Part shown: positions 22,701 through 30,193 of the stretch, in pieces
Layout: each line of letters starts with the position of its first letter
How positions within the stretch are numbered: position 1 is the stretch's first letter
Assembly (NCBI GenBank): GCA_900617975.1
Contig: UZAE01012598.1
Coordinates: 1-36,201 of the forward strand
Reading direction: 5' to 3'
Origin: Rodentolepis nana
Taxonomy: Eukaryota > Platyhelminthes > Cestoda > Cyclophyllidea > Hymenolepididae
DNA: 36,201 nt
The notes under the pieces: model-generated
What the model was told of the DNA's origin: nothing
Seen by the model: only the letters and a program-made list of their open reading frames with translations
The model's database searches: none
Program-made: the position numbers and the translations under genes

Positions 22701-25700
22701 ACCAGTAGGTTAAAAAAAGAATAATTTTATAGCCAAATCGTCAGAACATGGGAGTAGGAAAGCGAATGCAATGGAAGATTAGCATCGTATTTACTACATT
22801 GATTACTGTTTTAAATAGGTGCATCCTTGCTTATATCGATTCTCTGTTGATATTAAGCAATTCGTCATTTACCTCTCCTATTGGATATGCGGAGTGGCTA
22901 AGATAAAGAAAGTCTCGGGTCCTCTATTTTGATGAAAATGATGATGATAATGAGCACTTGAGTAGGGACGCATAATATATTGTATTTACCACTTCTAAAT
23001 GAAAATATAACATCAAATTACCTTACTGCATTTATGCCGGAACTTTTTCATCCTGGCCATTTCATAGTTTTCTACTTTGTTTGAAACTACCATTCCTTAT
23101 TATTATACACAATTTCTATACTGTTGCATTGAAGTTATCGGTAGTAAACACACAATTTACCGCAGAGCTATTCCTGTTTATTGAGTAGAAGGAAATACAT
23201 AGTAATATCATATAGAAAAACAATCGACTAAGTCAGTTTCGGCCTCCCAAGTTGCTTTGGAGACATATTTTCCCAGGATAGTGAATTGCAAGGACTTCAA
23301 CCACGCCCATATTTCCAATCAAACCTTGCAGTATGTTATTTCAAACCACATTCAATTTAAGGGAAGGCTGAGCAACAAATGGGGAAAATCTCACAACTCT
23401 AAGCAAGTAATCCTGCTTCGTTCTTCCTTATACGTAAGAGATGGAAATTCCTCACCTGCCTAACCGACAAACATAGCACGCGCACACACCAAACTCATGA
23501 ACAGAACAAATAGCCTTTAAGCAAAGATTTCAAAGCAGGCATTGAAGGAAACCCTCCCTAGATAACGATTTTCATTTGAATCTAAACGAACAGAGACTAA
23601 CACCTGAAATGTACTTTATTGCAACCGCAAGGCCAAGCCGCTCGAATCGGCAATAAACAATCTAACGACTGTTTCTCCTAAAAAATTAAAAGAATTAAAA
23701 CAATTTGAAAATAACCCACCCTAGTAGTTATAAGAGAATTTACTAAAAAGATAATGCAGCTGACAATTCACGACCGGAAGTATGCAATACGCTTGTTTAC
23801 GACTTAGTTATGCGCAAAACATAGGAAAATAAATCATATTCTATTTTTAAAACAGAGAAAAACAAACAACCGACTTACCCTGCCTGAACTCCTTCAATAT
23901 AGCTTCAAGACTGGTAGACTCAGGAACCACAACAATCGATCGATTATAGAAGTTACACACTGTGGCGACAGGCACTTTGTCGTCGGCATTGATGAATCCA
24001 AGGTCTTTCACGTTAAGAATGGCCTTAATGTTCGTACGATCGCCCTCGTACATGGGGATACGAGTAAAGCCATGAGAGAAGATTTCATTCATTGTGTCAA
24101 AGTCGAGGAGAGCTGTGTTGGGTAGCATAAAGGCGTCACTAAGTGGTGTCATTATATCCTTCACTGTTTTCGTAGACATATTCAAGGCACCGGCGATAAT
24201 GTTCATTTCATCTGGAGCGACCAGTCCAGCGTTTTGCTGGAAAGCAAGAACAAGACAAGTAGAAATAGCCATATCTACACTCTTGCAGTGTATCTAGTGC
24301 GTTTAGGAGGGTTACAGTTAAGCTACTTAAGTTATGAGTACTAAGATCACATCTGCTGTTTAATATCATCCAAGCTCATTTTGCTATTTTAACATTGGGG
24401 AAACAAAAGATAGACCACCATAATAGATAATAAGTAAATCATGCGACAAATCATGAAGTTCTGAATTTGCGATTCTAGAACAATACTAAGAATGCATATG
24501 TCTGGCCTTCAATGAGCATACATTATGTGAAATGGAAAATAATGAATATGCTAAGGACAGACCAGAGTGATCAAATAAGACACAGGCTTCCCTACACCCA
24601 AGCACCCCTTCCTCAATTGACCCGGGAAATATTAGAAATCCACAAAAATCAAAAAAGTGCCTATTGATACACGCTGAAATTTGAAAAGCATGGAATGCCA
24701 AATTTTTAATCAGTATTCCAAATAAGGAAACATCATATCCTGACATGACTGGAATTTAACGAACGAATGCATAAAACGCAATGGCAAATATTATGCTCCT
24801 CCGAAAGCTACAAAAAAACGAATTCAAAGAGCAGGATAACAGCAATGGATAAAAAACGGTACCAGCATTTAACTTATTATTAAGTTGAATGCTGATAATT
24901 AAGGAACTCCATTTTGCACGGAAAAAAATACATACCATATCAAAAAAATGAATCCTGAGCTGGCTTGACTTGACAACGACAACAAGGTGCAATAGCACTA
25001 ATCTTCGTTCAGAAAGCATTTCATGAAAAGATCAATAATGATGACTAATATCTTACATCGATTCCTACTAATACTCTACTCAATAAGAGGGTTCCTGATG
25101 GGAAGATTAATAAATGTGGTTTCATACCATGACATTCAGAAGAAAAGAAATGATAGGGTGGTATACAGTGATAGCTGGTTGGAATTTTTTTACTCAAAGC
25201 TTAAATAAATTAGACATCTACAAATTTAAAAATGTAGTGAATTGTATACCAGATGGTTAAAGAAAAATGCAATAACAATTTTAAGCAAGTGAATAAGTTG
25301 AGGCAAACAATGACATTCTGAAAGATCTTCTAATCCACCAAATGCAGAATGAATTCGGTTCAATAAAGTGCAATAAACGTAAAAAAATAAAATATGGTTA
25401 ATGGATAACAGGCTTTTCAAACTGTATTTCAATTAAGAAAAAAATTCCAGACAATTATTCTTCTCTTCAAGGTAGATGAATTCTCAAGTAATAAATTAAA
25501 TCAGAGTAAAGAAATAAATTTAAATATTCTTGACTATTCACCAATGCTTTGTTGAAAAAATAAAGGAAATCGACAGTGAAGGGGATTTACTTCTGCCTCG
25601 GAAATGCGCAATATTTTGCGTTCAATCCAGAGGACACATTGATAAATAAGCATTCTAAAGTTAATTTAGTTACGTTAGTTATATTTTAGCAGAGCTAATT

Positions 25701-27219
25701 AGCTGAGCATATGCCATATGCTCCAAGTGTGAAAATATATTCTAAAAATAAATAAACCAGCCTCTCCAACTAGATTAAAGTCTACATAGCATTTTAATAT
25801 TGCCTGATGGGGTATTTACTGACCGGTTCAACAATGCAACTTTATGGGATACACCACACCACGTGCATAAAATACACGAATATCGAACCTAGCTCACAAA
25901 TGATTCTGAACCAATAAAGACTACTTAATTAACCCTGTTTATAGCCAGTATGTGAGCACCCCACGAATGTAATGTGCTTGAGGAATTGACCAGGATAAGA
26001 TTTCCAAGAGTTCCGCAAACATGCACTTTCTCAGCGGCTCTTGTAGTACTTGAATTTAATCAGACTATTCAATAATTAATGAGAGGGTTCAAAGGTATCT
26101 TCAATCATTGAGATCAATTAGTAGAACCCTTAACCACTTAACCACTGGCACACTCAAGTTCGATATCACTTAGGAAATTGACCAAGTGTTGTGTAAACGC
26201 ACTCAAGTAACAAGGAACGTAAGTTATGGAATAATGAGAGTGGCTGGACTAACCTGCTCTTTCAAAAGGACACCAAGTTTTTCTTTGTTGTACACTTGGC
26301 CAATATCCTCCCCCAATACCTTATCGAGTATGAAACTGATTGGAAAAGCGATGGGAAACATGAGAACCATGAAAAATCGAGTGAGCCAAATCGTTTTTGC
26401 ACCGATAGCAAGACCGTGTCGTGAGCAAATAGCCTGGGGAATAATTTCACCGAATGTGGTGATACCAAGAGTAGACACGATAACTGCAAACAAGCCACTG
26501 CCTGTTAGATTGTCCATGAGGATTGTGAGAGAGGTATTTACAGTCACATTGCCAAGTAGGATGGTGCAGAGAAGAAGGTTACTGCGTTCTCTAACTGGAC
26601 GAATTATTTTAGCATAACGCTTTTCGTCTGGGTCACCTGCGCTTTCAATAATCTTGAGTTCCGTTTTATCTAGAGCCATAAGTCCGAGATTAAGACCCGA
26701 AAATAGACCAGATAAGGAGAAGAGAATAATAATTAGAATAATCTGAACCCATAAAGGCATAATGGTGGAGGCTGTTTTGAGTGTGACAACTGAATCAGAA
26801 GACATTGGCTTGGCGTATACCCAGTGGATTGTTTGATTGTCATCGAAAATTGGATCAGACATTTTAAAGCAAATGTAGAAGGCAGATTCGAAAGAAGTTA
26901 ATCGACGCAGCATAACAGATGTTTCGATGGAGTAGACTGTAGATTTGTGCACAGGAGATGCGATAACAGCGCGATGGTTTTCACATCCAACTGTGCTATT
27001 ATCTTTGGATGTTGCAAAGGAAATGAAAGTAACATTCTCCAAATTTTCACCATAAATATACAATGTAATATTTTTATTTGCTGGAACTTCGATAACACCT
27101 TCTTCAAGACTGACAAATTCACTAGGAATGACACCAGTAATAATTGGAATATCTGCATAGATGATGAAAAATAACGAGAATAACACAATTGTTGATTTTA
27201 ATTTTACAGAAAATAGCAT
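4126..27219 (-). CDS. CNNM: CNNM-family (cyclin M) magnesium/divalent-cation transport protein, 8 coding exons
   Basis: Joined exons 27219-26254, 24236-23879, 21691-21548, 21465-21328, 17975-17888, 16147-15990, 11052-10855 and 4706-4126 give 2631 nt, 876 residues plus TAA. Every junction is GT-AG with compatible phase. CNNMs are plasma-membrane proteins implicated in Mg2+ efflux and Mg2+ homeostasis. Order of parts: signal peptide (1-22); extracellular domain with N-glycosylation sequons near 50, 62, 74 and 128; DUF21 membrane domain (about 153-300) with [16 protein letters not shown] (169-184), [14 protein letters not shown] (221-234) and [14 protein letters not shown] (256-269); CBS pair (about 345-490) with DIMTPL, GFTRIP and [10 protein letters not shown] (468-477), the last the family's nucleotide-contact motif; cNMP-binding-like domain (about 510-665) with [13 protein letters not shown] (583-595) and FLPDYTVRA (645-653); Ser-rich tail ending in nine Glu. 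Length fits human CNNM1-4 (roughly 700-950). Which vertebrate paralogue it matches is not decidable here; it is probably a pro-orthologue. Confidence 0.93.
4168..4194 (-). repeat. coding GAG/GAA triplet repeat (9 Glu codons)
   Basis: On the CNNM strand, six GAG followed by three GAA encode a nine-Glu run near the C-terminus. It is a purine-rich trinucleotide tract likely to vary in length between individuals or strains. Confidence 0.85.
5087..5104 (+). repeat. poly-G run, 18 nt
   Basis: Eighteen consecutive G on + (C on the CNNM strand), then A and five more G. It lies in intron 7. Confidence 0.95.
6430..6456 (+). repeat. (GATA)n microsatellite
   Basis: About six GATA units followed by GAGA. 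It lies in intron 7. Confidence 0.9.
6601..6665 (+). repeat. (AG)n then (AAT/AAC)n compound microsatellite
   Basis: A short AG run (6601-6612) followed by alternating AAT/AAC triplets (about 6619-6663). The Asn-rich open frame on + at 6544-6858 is a by-product of this tract. Confidence 0.85.
7485..7497 (+). repeat. poly-G run, 13 nt
   Basis: Thirteen consecutive G on +, in intron 7. Confidence 0.95.
10855..11052 (-). CDS. CNNM: CNNM coding exon 7 (end of CNBH domain)
   Basis: Encodes residues 618-683 plus one base. [20 protein letters not shown] aligns with the family's IPDYSVRALSDLQFVKI segment, followed by a helix [11 protein letters not shown]. Acceptor CCCATTCAG, donor GTAAGT (10854-10849). 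The linker before FLPDY (about 27 residues) is shorter than the ~60-70 in vertebrate CNNM2/4. An undetected in-phase micro-exon in the 4.9 kb intron upstream is possible. Confidence 0.9.
12532..12846 (+). mobile_element. SINE-like retroposon, copy B
   Basis: Starts GGGGTGCGTGATGGACTTAC and ends in an AAATAAA-type tail. Imperfect target duplication: AATTTAGCCAA at 12521-12531 against AATTTTACCAA at 12847-12857 (9 of 11). It lacks the CTTCAAACTA block present in the other copies. Its orientation is antisense to CNNM, in intron 6. On the CNNM strand it presents a donor-like GTAAGT at 12551-12546. Confidence 0.78.
13752..13768 (+). repeat. poly-C run, 17 nt
   Basis: Seventeen C on + (G on the CNNM strand), in intron 6. 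Confidence 0.95.
14488..14503 (+). repeat. poly-C run, 16 nt
   Basis: Sixteen C on +, in intron 6. Confidence 0.95.
14838..14861 (+). repeat. poly-C run, 24 nt
   Basis: Twenty-four C on +, the longest homopolymer in the window. It lies in intron 6 and produces a spurious Gly-rich open frame on -. Confidence 0.95.
15969..15979 (+). repeat. poly-C run, 11 nt, next to exon 6 donor
   Basis: Eleven C on +, that is eleven G at intron positions +11 to +21 after the exon 6 donor. Confidence 0.95.
15990..16147 (-). CDS. CNNM: CNNM coding exon 6 (cNMP-binding-like core)
   Basis: Encodes residues 565 (shared codon) to 617 plus one base. [13 protein letters not shown] matches the family's YFVLILQGKVEVE, and [13 protein letters not shown] matches MKFEASAFSYYGV. 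Acceptor T8-CGCAG, donor GTAAGT (15989-15984), with an 11-G run starting at intron position +11. The YKANQYANY stretch replaces the family's YQRNKPVDY. Confidence 0.9.
16148..17887 (-). other. CNNM intron 5 (1.7 kb)
   Basis: GTATGT...CGCAG. No repeat copy found. A 102-codon + strand open frame (17229-17537) has no recognised family. Confidence 0.8.
17888..17975 (-). CDS. CNNM: CNNM coding exon 5 (start of CNBH domain)
   Basis: A short 88-nt exon found by homology and splice signals. Acceptor CCTTTTTCCTTGTAG, donor GTATGT (17887-17882). Translation [18 protein letters not shown] followed by [10 protein letters not shown] aligns with the vertebrate segment VEAFSPSQMSEKILLRLL followed by KHPNVIQEL. 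Phase 1 in, 2 out, exactly as needed between exons 4 and 6. Confidence 0.85.
20113..20430 (+). mobile_element. SINE-like retroposon, copy C
   Basis: The clearest copy: 318 bp from GGGGTGTGCGATAGACTTAC to a tail of ATAAATAAAT. Target-site duplication GATAGCCCGTAT at 20101-20112 and GATATCCCGTAT at 20431-20442 (11 of 12). No coding capacity. The 3' AAAT-type tail and variable-length duplications fit a SINE mobilised by a LINE. It lies in intron 4, antisense to CNNM. A Pol III box-B-like CTTCAAACTACC is present but weak, so tRNA ancestry is unproven. Confidence 0.88.
21246..21263 (+). repeat. poly-C run, 18 nt
   Basis: Eighteen C on +, in intron 4, about 65 nt inside the exon 4 donor on the CNNM strand. 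Confidence 0.95.
21328..21465 (-). CDS. CNNM: CNNM coding exon 4 (CBS to CNBH linker)
   Basis: Encodes residues 490-535 plus one base. [16 protein letters not shown] matches the family's TDN(R/T)-rich basic linker, and [15 protein letters not shown] matches its SPQLLLAMHRFLA helix. Acceptor CACCTTTTAG, donor GTGAGT (21327-21322). Phase 1 in and out. Confidence 0.9.
21466..21547 (-). other. CNNM intron 3 (82 nt)
   Basis: GTAAGT...CACCTTTTAG, the only short intron of the gene. Confidence 0.9.
21548..21691 (-). CDS. CNNM: CNNM coding exon 3 (end of CBS pair)
   Basis: It completes codon 442 and encodes 443-489 plus one base. The translation [20 protein letters not shown] runs into [20 protein letters not shown] and then VDETDIF, which is the end of the CNNM Bateman module. 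Acceptor TTTGTAG, donor GTAAGT at 21547-21542. Only an 82-nt intron separates it from exon 4. Confidence 0.93.
21692..23878 (-). other. CNNM intron 2 (2.2 kb)
   Basis: GTAAGT...TTTGTAG. Contains a CA microsatellite at 22615-22648; nothing else recognised. Confidence 0.85.
22615..22648 (+). repeat. (CA)n microsatellite, interrupted
   Basis: CA repeats interrupted by TG and AG within intron 2. Confidence 0.9.
23879..24236 (-). CDS. CNNM: CNNM coding exon 2 (CBS1 and start of CBS2)
   Basis: Residues 323-441 plus the first base of codon 442. The acceptor is TTGCTTTCCAG and the donor GTAAGT (23878-23873). It begins [12 protein letters not shown] and carries [20 protein letters not shown], the signature start of the CNNM CBS pair, then [15 protein letters not shown] (378-392) and VKDLGFI. 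The intron phase (0 in, 1 out) agrees with both neighbours. Confidence 0.92.
24237..26253 (-). other. CNNM intron 1 of the coding part (2.0 kb)
   Basis: GTTAGT...TTTCCAG, AT-rich. Short open frames within it look random and I see no repeat copy. Confidence 0.85.
26254..27219 (-). CDS. CNNM: CNNM coding exon 1 (signal peptide, ectodomain, DUF21)
   Basis: Residues 1-322, ending in phase 0 at CAG followed by the donor GTTAGT. Start chosen at 27219 because the residues from there form a clear signal peptide (MLFSVKLK, then a hydrophobic run ending IIYA). The frame stays open to an ATG at 27285, but those extra 22 codons lie across a strong splice acceptor (27236-27235) and would bury the signal. 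It holds the complete membrane domain: helices about 157-182, 214-235, 241-264 and 276-300. The DUF21 core is nearly identical in pattern to vertebrate CNNMs. Confidence 0.9.
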
Positions 27220-27247
27220 GGTTGAACAGGAAGCCTGAAAAAACAAA
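27220..27247 (-). promoter_or_regulatory. splice acceptor 15 nt before CNNM start codon
   Basis: On -, a T-rich tract (TTTTGTTTTTTCAG) ends at AG 27236-27235, followed by GCTTCCTGTTCAACC and ATG. This is a strong 3' splice site and means the mature 5' end is joined from elsewhere. The partner is either a cis-spliced 5' UTR exon in the upstream sequence or a trans-spliced leader. It also argues against starting at the more distal ATG at 27285. Confidence 0.7.
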
Positions 27248-28466
27248 AGAGTACTTGGTTGAATATCAACAAATAAATTTATCAATTATATACGCTTAAT
27301 GACTGTTTACTTCAACTTATGGTTGACTTATCCAAAGCCAACTGAATAATAACAATCAATATTGTGAGCGAACCATTTTCAAAAGGCAAAACGTCTCTGA
27401 TGGGACCAATCAGAACTATAATAATGGTTGATCTTAACAAATTCATAAATTCAAGGTCTTTATGAAAATAGAAAAACTTAATTTAATTTTAACGCTTTGT
27501 AAACACTTAGTGAAATAAAATATTTATTCGTATTTCTTGATAGTATGAATTTTATATCTTTCTACAAAGATTCTGTATATTTAGTTAATCCATGATTTGT
27601 CTAGCATATTTCTGTATTTTATATGCTACATTCCAGTTAAAAATACCCTCTTGATTTAAATTTACATATTTAAAATTATATATTAAATGATATTAATTTA
27701 TTTTTATCTCTGCATTACATACTTCTTGAAAATTAATCATTACTTTCCTATCAAGGATATTTTAATTTTGGACTTTAGTTTAAACTCCGTTTTATTTTGC
27801 CATCAAGCGGCATTACGAATCCAGCAATTTAGCATTTCAATGAATTTAGAAGGATGATAAATGAAAATGGTCATTATAATATCTCGTAAAATTTCTTTTT
27901 CAGTTCACTTTTTACAGCTCCCTATTACATAACAATCCACTTCGTCAAAGCCTAGTCAATAATGCAACCTGCTTCAATATGCAAAAATTAAGAAGAATTT
28001 CAAAATGAAACCACTTAAATCTTAAAATTCATTTAGCCTTTAGGTGTCTCGAGAAAACCTCGTCTGAGTAATCAATGCTTTTGAATAATGAATAAACATT
28101 TGTTGAAATTAAAATTACTTAATGAAATATAAGAGCATATAGCAAGATTTAAACAACAGTGAGATGAAATTGCTATTAGAACATGCATGTTAAATATTTC
28201 ACATCGTAATATTTATCATTTATTCAAATATTTCAGTGCTAGAAATTTGAATAGTATTGTCAAGTCTACTCATAAATGCATCTAATTTTAGTAAAGTTCT
28301 TCCATGTAATCAGTTCGTTTACTCTGATGTTGTCACTATTTGCATGATTGTGTTTTAGTAAGATGTCATTCTCGTTGGTCAAATAGTGTCTATTTAGTGA
28401 TTAATACCATCAACAGACCTGATGAAAGCAAATGAATAGAAAATATTTAAGTGTCGAGATGGAAGA
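27248..28466. other. AT-rich region upstream of CNNM, no gene seen
   Basis: About 1.2 kb with very low GC and no open frame of interest. It may hold the CNNM promoter or an untranslated first exon, but I cannot locate either. Confidence 0.5.
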
Positions 28467-28667
28467 ATTTAATGAATTGTTATTTATTTATTTATATCAA
28501 ATAGCAGGCGTTCTGAACTCAACTTCTACCGAGACCAATGCGGGATATCAGATAACAATCATATGAGGGGTAAATTTGCCTTCTTGTGTTGGGGCTTGCT
28601 AAGCCTCCCAGTAGGAAGTGATCGTGACTGTCAACAGGGGTAGAGAGATATATGCAGGAGCAACTTC

Positions 28668-28688
28668 ATAAAGCGAGACTCGCTTTAT
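28668..28688. repeat. perfect 10-bp inverted repeat with 1-nt spacer
   Basis: ATAAAGCGAG, A, CTCGCTTTAT: perfectly self-complementary arms, inside the non-SINE part of the composite retroposon. It could form a hairpin in RNA. Confidence 0.9.
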
Positions 28689-28803
28689 ACCTTTTCTAAT
28701 CTTAAATTAACTTACCCAGTGTGATTGGTAGACCACATTTCCCCGATGACTATCGACTTTGTGACCTCAGGCTTGCCAAACATGTGCACTGACCGTCGAT
28801 AAA

Positions 28804-29124
28804 ATATTTATTTATTTATATCAAATGGCAGGCGTCTTGATGGTTATCATTAGCCCTTTAGTTGACTTCAGGTTTTACAGAGGGGAAGGAACATCAGAGT
28901 GAAAAAAGTCGAGAGTGGAGGGGAACGGAAGAGAGTTTCAAAAACGAAGGTAGAAAAGGTAGAAAAAGAAGTGAGGTGAGTACTATGGAAGTAGTCGACT
29001 ATGACATACAGTCGGGTTATGGTAGTTCGAAGTCAGAAGTCAACTGCCGGTTAATAGACTTTTTGGCGTATGAGTATGCGTTGCCCAGTGTGTACAACGT
29101 GGAGGTAAGTCTATCGCACACCTC
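28804..29124 (-). mobile_element. SINE-like retroposon, copy D (within the composite)
   Basis: Full-length copy matching A, B, C and E, tail included. It has GACTTCGAACTACC, the best box-B-like sequence among the copies. The + strand 92-codon open frame at 28862-29140 is antisense to the element and is not considered a gene. Confidence 0.85.
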
Positions 29125-29138
29125 ATTTAATGAATTGT

Positions 29139-29672
29139 AAATTGGTGAAATATTAGTAAGAGGGAAAAAGGTATGCCATTTTGCCAACTGATTGCGAAAC
29201 TGAAAGATCATGAACGATATTTAAACAGATACCAGTTAAAATAATTTAAATGGGCAAATTAAAATTTACATCAACTGAAAAATCAAGCCAACAAACAGAT
29301 GAGAATAAGACTATTTCGTCGTATGGAATAATGCACTTCACTTCACCTTTCAGCGCAAATGCACAAAAGAATTTGCTGTGGAGATCTCACCTTTATCAGA
29401 AGGCGTGTTACTTACTATTTTCAGGGGATCTACAAAAAACCATTTCGCCATTGGAACATCAACAGAAAATACTCATGAATGTGATAATTCATTATTATTA
29501 TTATTTTCATTCGATGAATGAAAAATAATTGTTTATTATTTTGCTTCCGTTAAGTATTTTTATACTTGCACCAAATAAAATCATCTAATCTACTCTTTCC
29601 TATCTATTCTGTGAACGCGTGGAAACCTCAAAACCTTCCATTCCTTGCCTCATTCCATTACTCTCAGAGGCA
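29139..29672. other. intergenic, no gene seen
   Basis: AT-rich. It includes a short ATT repeat near 29490-29505. The 92-codon open frame at 29250-29528 has no recognised family. Confidence 0.45.
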
Positions 29673-30193
29673 ATTTAGAAAGAGATTTGAAGAGTACTTG
29701 GCTAAGACAACTAATCAACGAGTTGATTAGAATTTCTGCATTAAGTTACTCAGAAAGACATGTCAAATTGGAGTAATAAGAAGCAGAAATGTATAGTAGT
29801 AGTAGCAGTAGTAGTAGTATAGACTAGACACAAGTAAGTGAAATTCACCGGGTTAAACTAATTGGTAATCTAATAAAGGAAAGAACTTACTTGAGCATTT
29901 CCAACAAAACAAAGAATCCTATCGAGACCACGAATGAAAAAATGCTGATGCTCCTTTCANATTTAGAAAGAGATTTGAAGAGTACTTGGCTAAGACAACT
30001 AATCAACGAGTTGATTAGAATTTCTGCATTAAGTTACTCAGAAAGACATGTCAAATTGGAGTAATAAAAAGCAGAAGTGTATAGTAATAGTAGTAGTAGT
30101 AATCTAATAAAGGAAAGAACTTACTTGAGCATTTCCAACAAAACAAAGAATCCTATCGAGACCACGAATGAAAAAATGCTGATGCTCCTTTCA
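29673..30193 (+). repeat. near-identical direct duplication separated by one N
   Basis: Copy 1 (29673-29959) and copy 2 (29961-30193) both start ATTTAGAAAGAGATTTGAAG and end GCTGATGCTCCTTTCA. They differ by a few substitutions, by TAG-repeat length and by about 50 bp present only in copy 1. The only ambiguous base in the window, N at 29960, sits exactly between them, suggesting an assembly join of two haplotypes or contig ends. Each copy contains a 9-bp inverted repeat (29711-29730 and 29999-30018). Confidence 0.85.
29797..29821 (+). repeat. (TAG/CAG)n trinucleotide microsatellite
   Basis: TAG units with one CAG, in copy 1 of the duplication. A shorter version with a TAA interruption is in copy 2 near 30083-30101. 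Confidence 0.8.

Larger units (their letters stand above)
28481..29124 (-). mobile_element. composite retroposon (SINE copy D plus 290 bp plus second 3' tail)
   Basis: A perfect 14-bp direct repeat ATTTAATGAATTGT at 28467-28480 and 29125-29138 encloses 644 bp. Reading on -, it begins with a full SINE (29124-28804, GAGGTGTGCGATAGACTTAC to an ATAAATAAATA tail). About 290 bp not seen elsewhere in the window follow (28803-28516), then a second SINE-type 3' end (28515-28481, GCCTGCTATTTGATATAAAT plus tail). The single pair of duplications implies one integration event. Confidence 0.85.

Noticed and set aside
27220..27285. Upstream ATG extending CNNM by 22 residues
   Set aside because: The extension crosses a strong splice acceptor at 27236-27235, and the shorter start gives a clean signal peptide.
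28862..29140. 92-codon + strand open frame over SINE copy D
   Set aside because: It is antisense to the retroposon, ends in the flanking duplication and is not kept open in other copies.
17983..29181. An 18-bp identical string (GGAAAAAGGTATGCCATT) near 17981-17998 and 29163-29180
   Set aside because: No similarity extends beyond it; the first lies in the exon 5 acceptor tract. Likely chance in low-complexity sequence.
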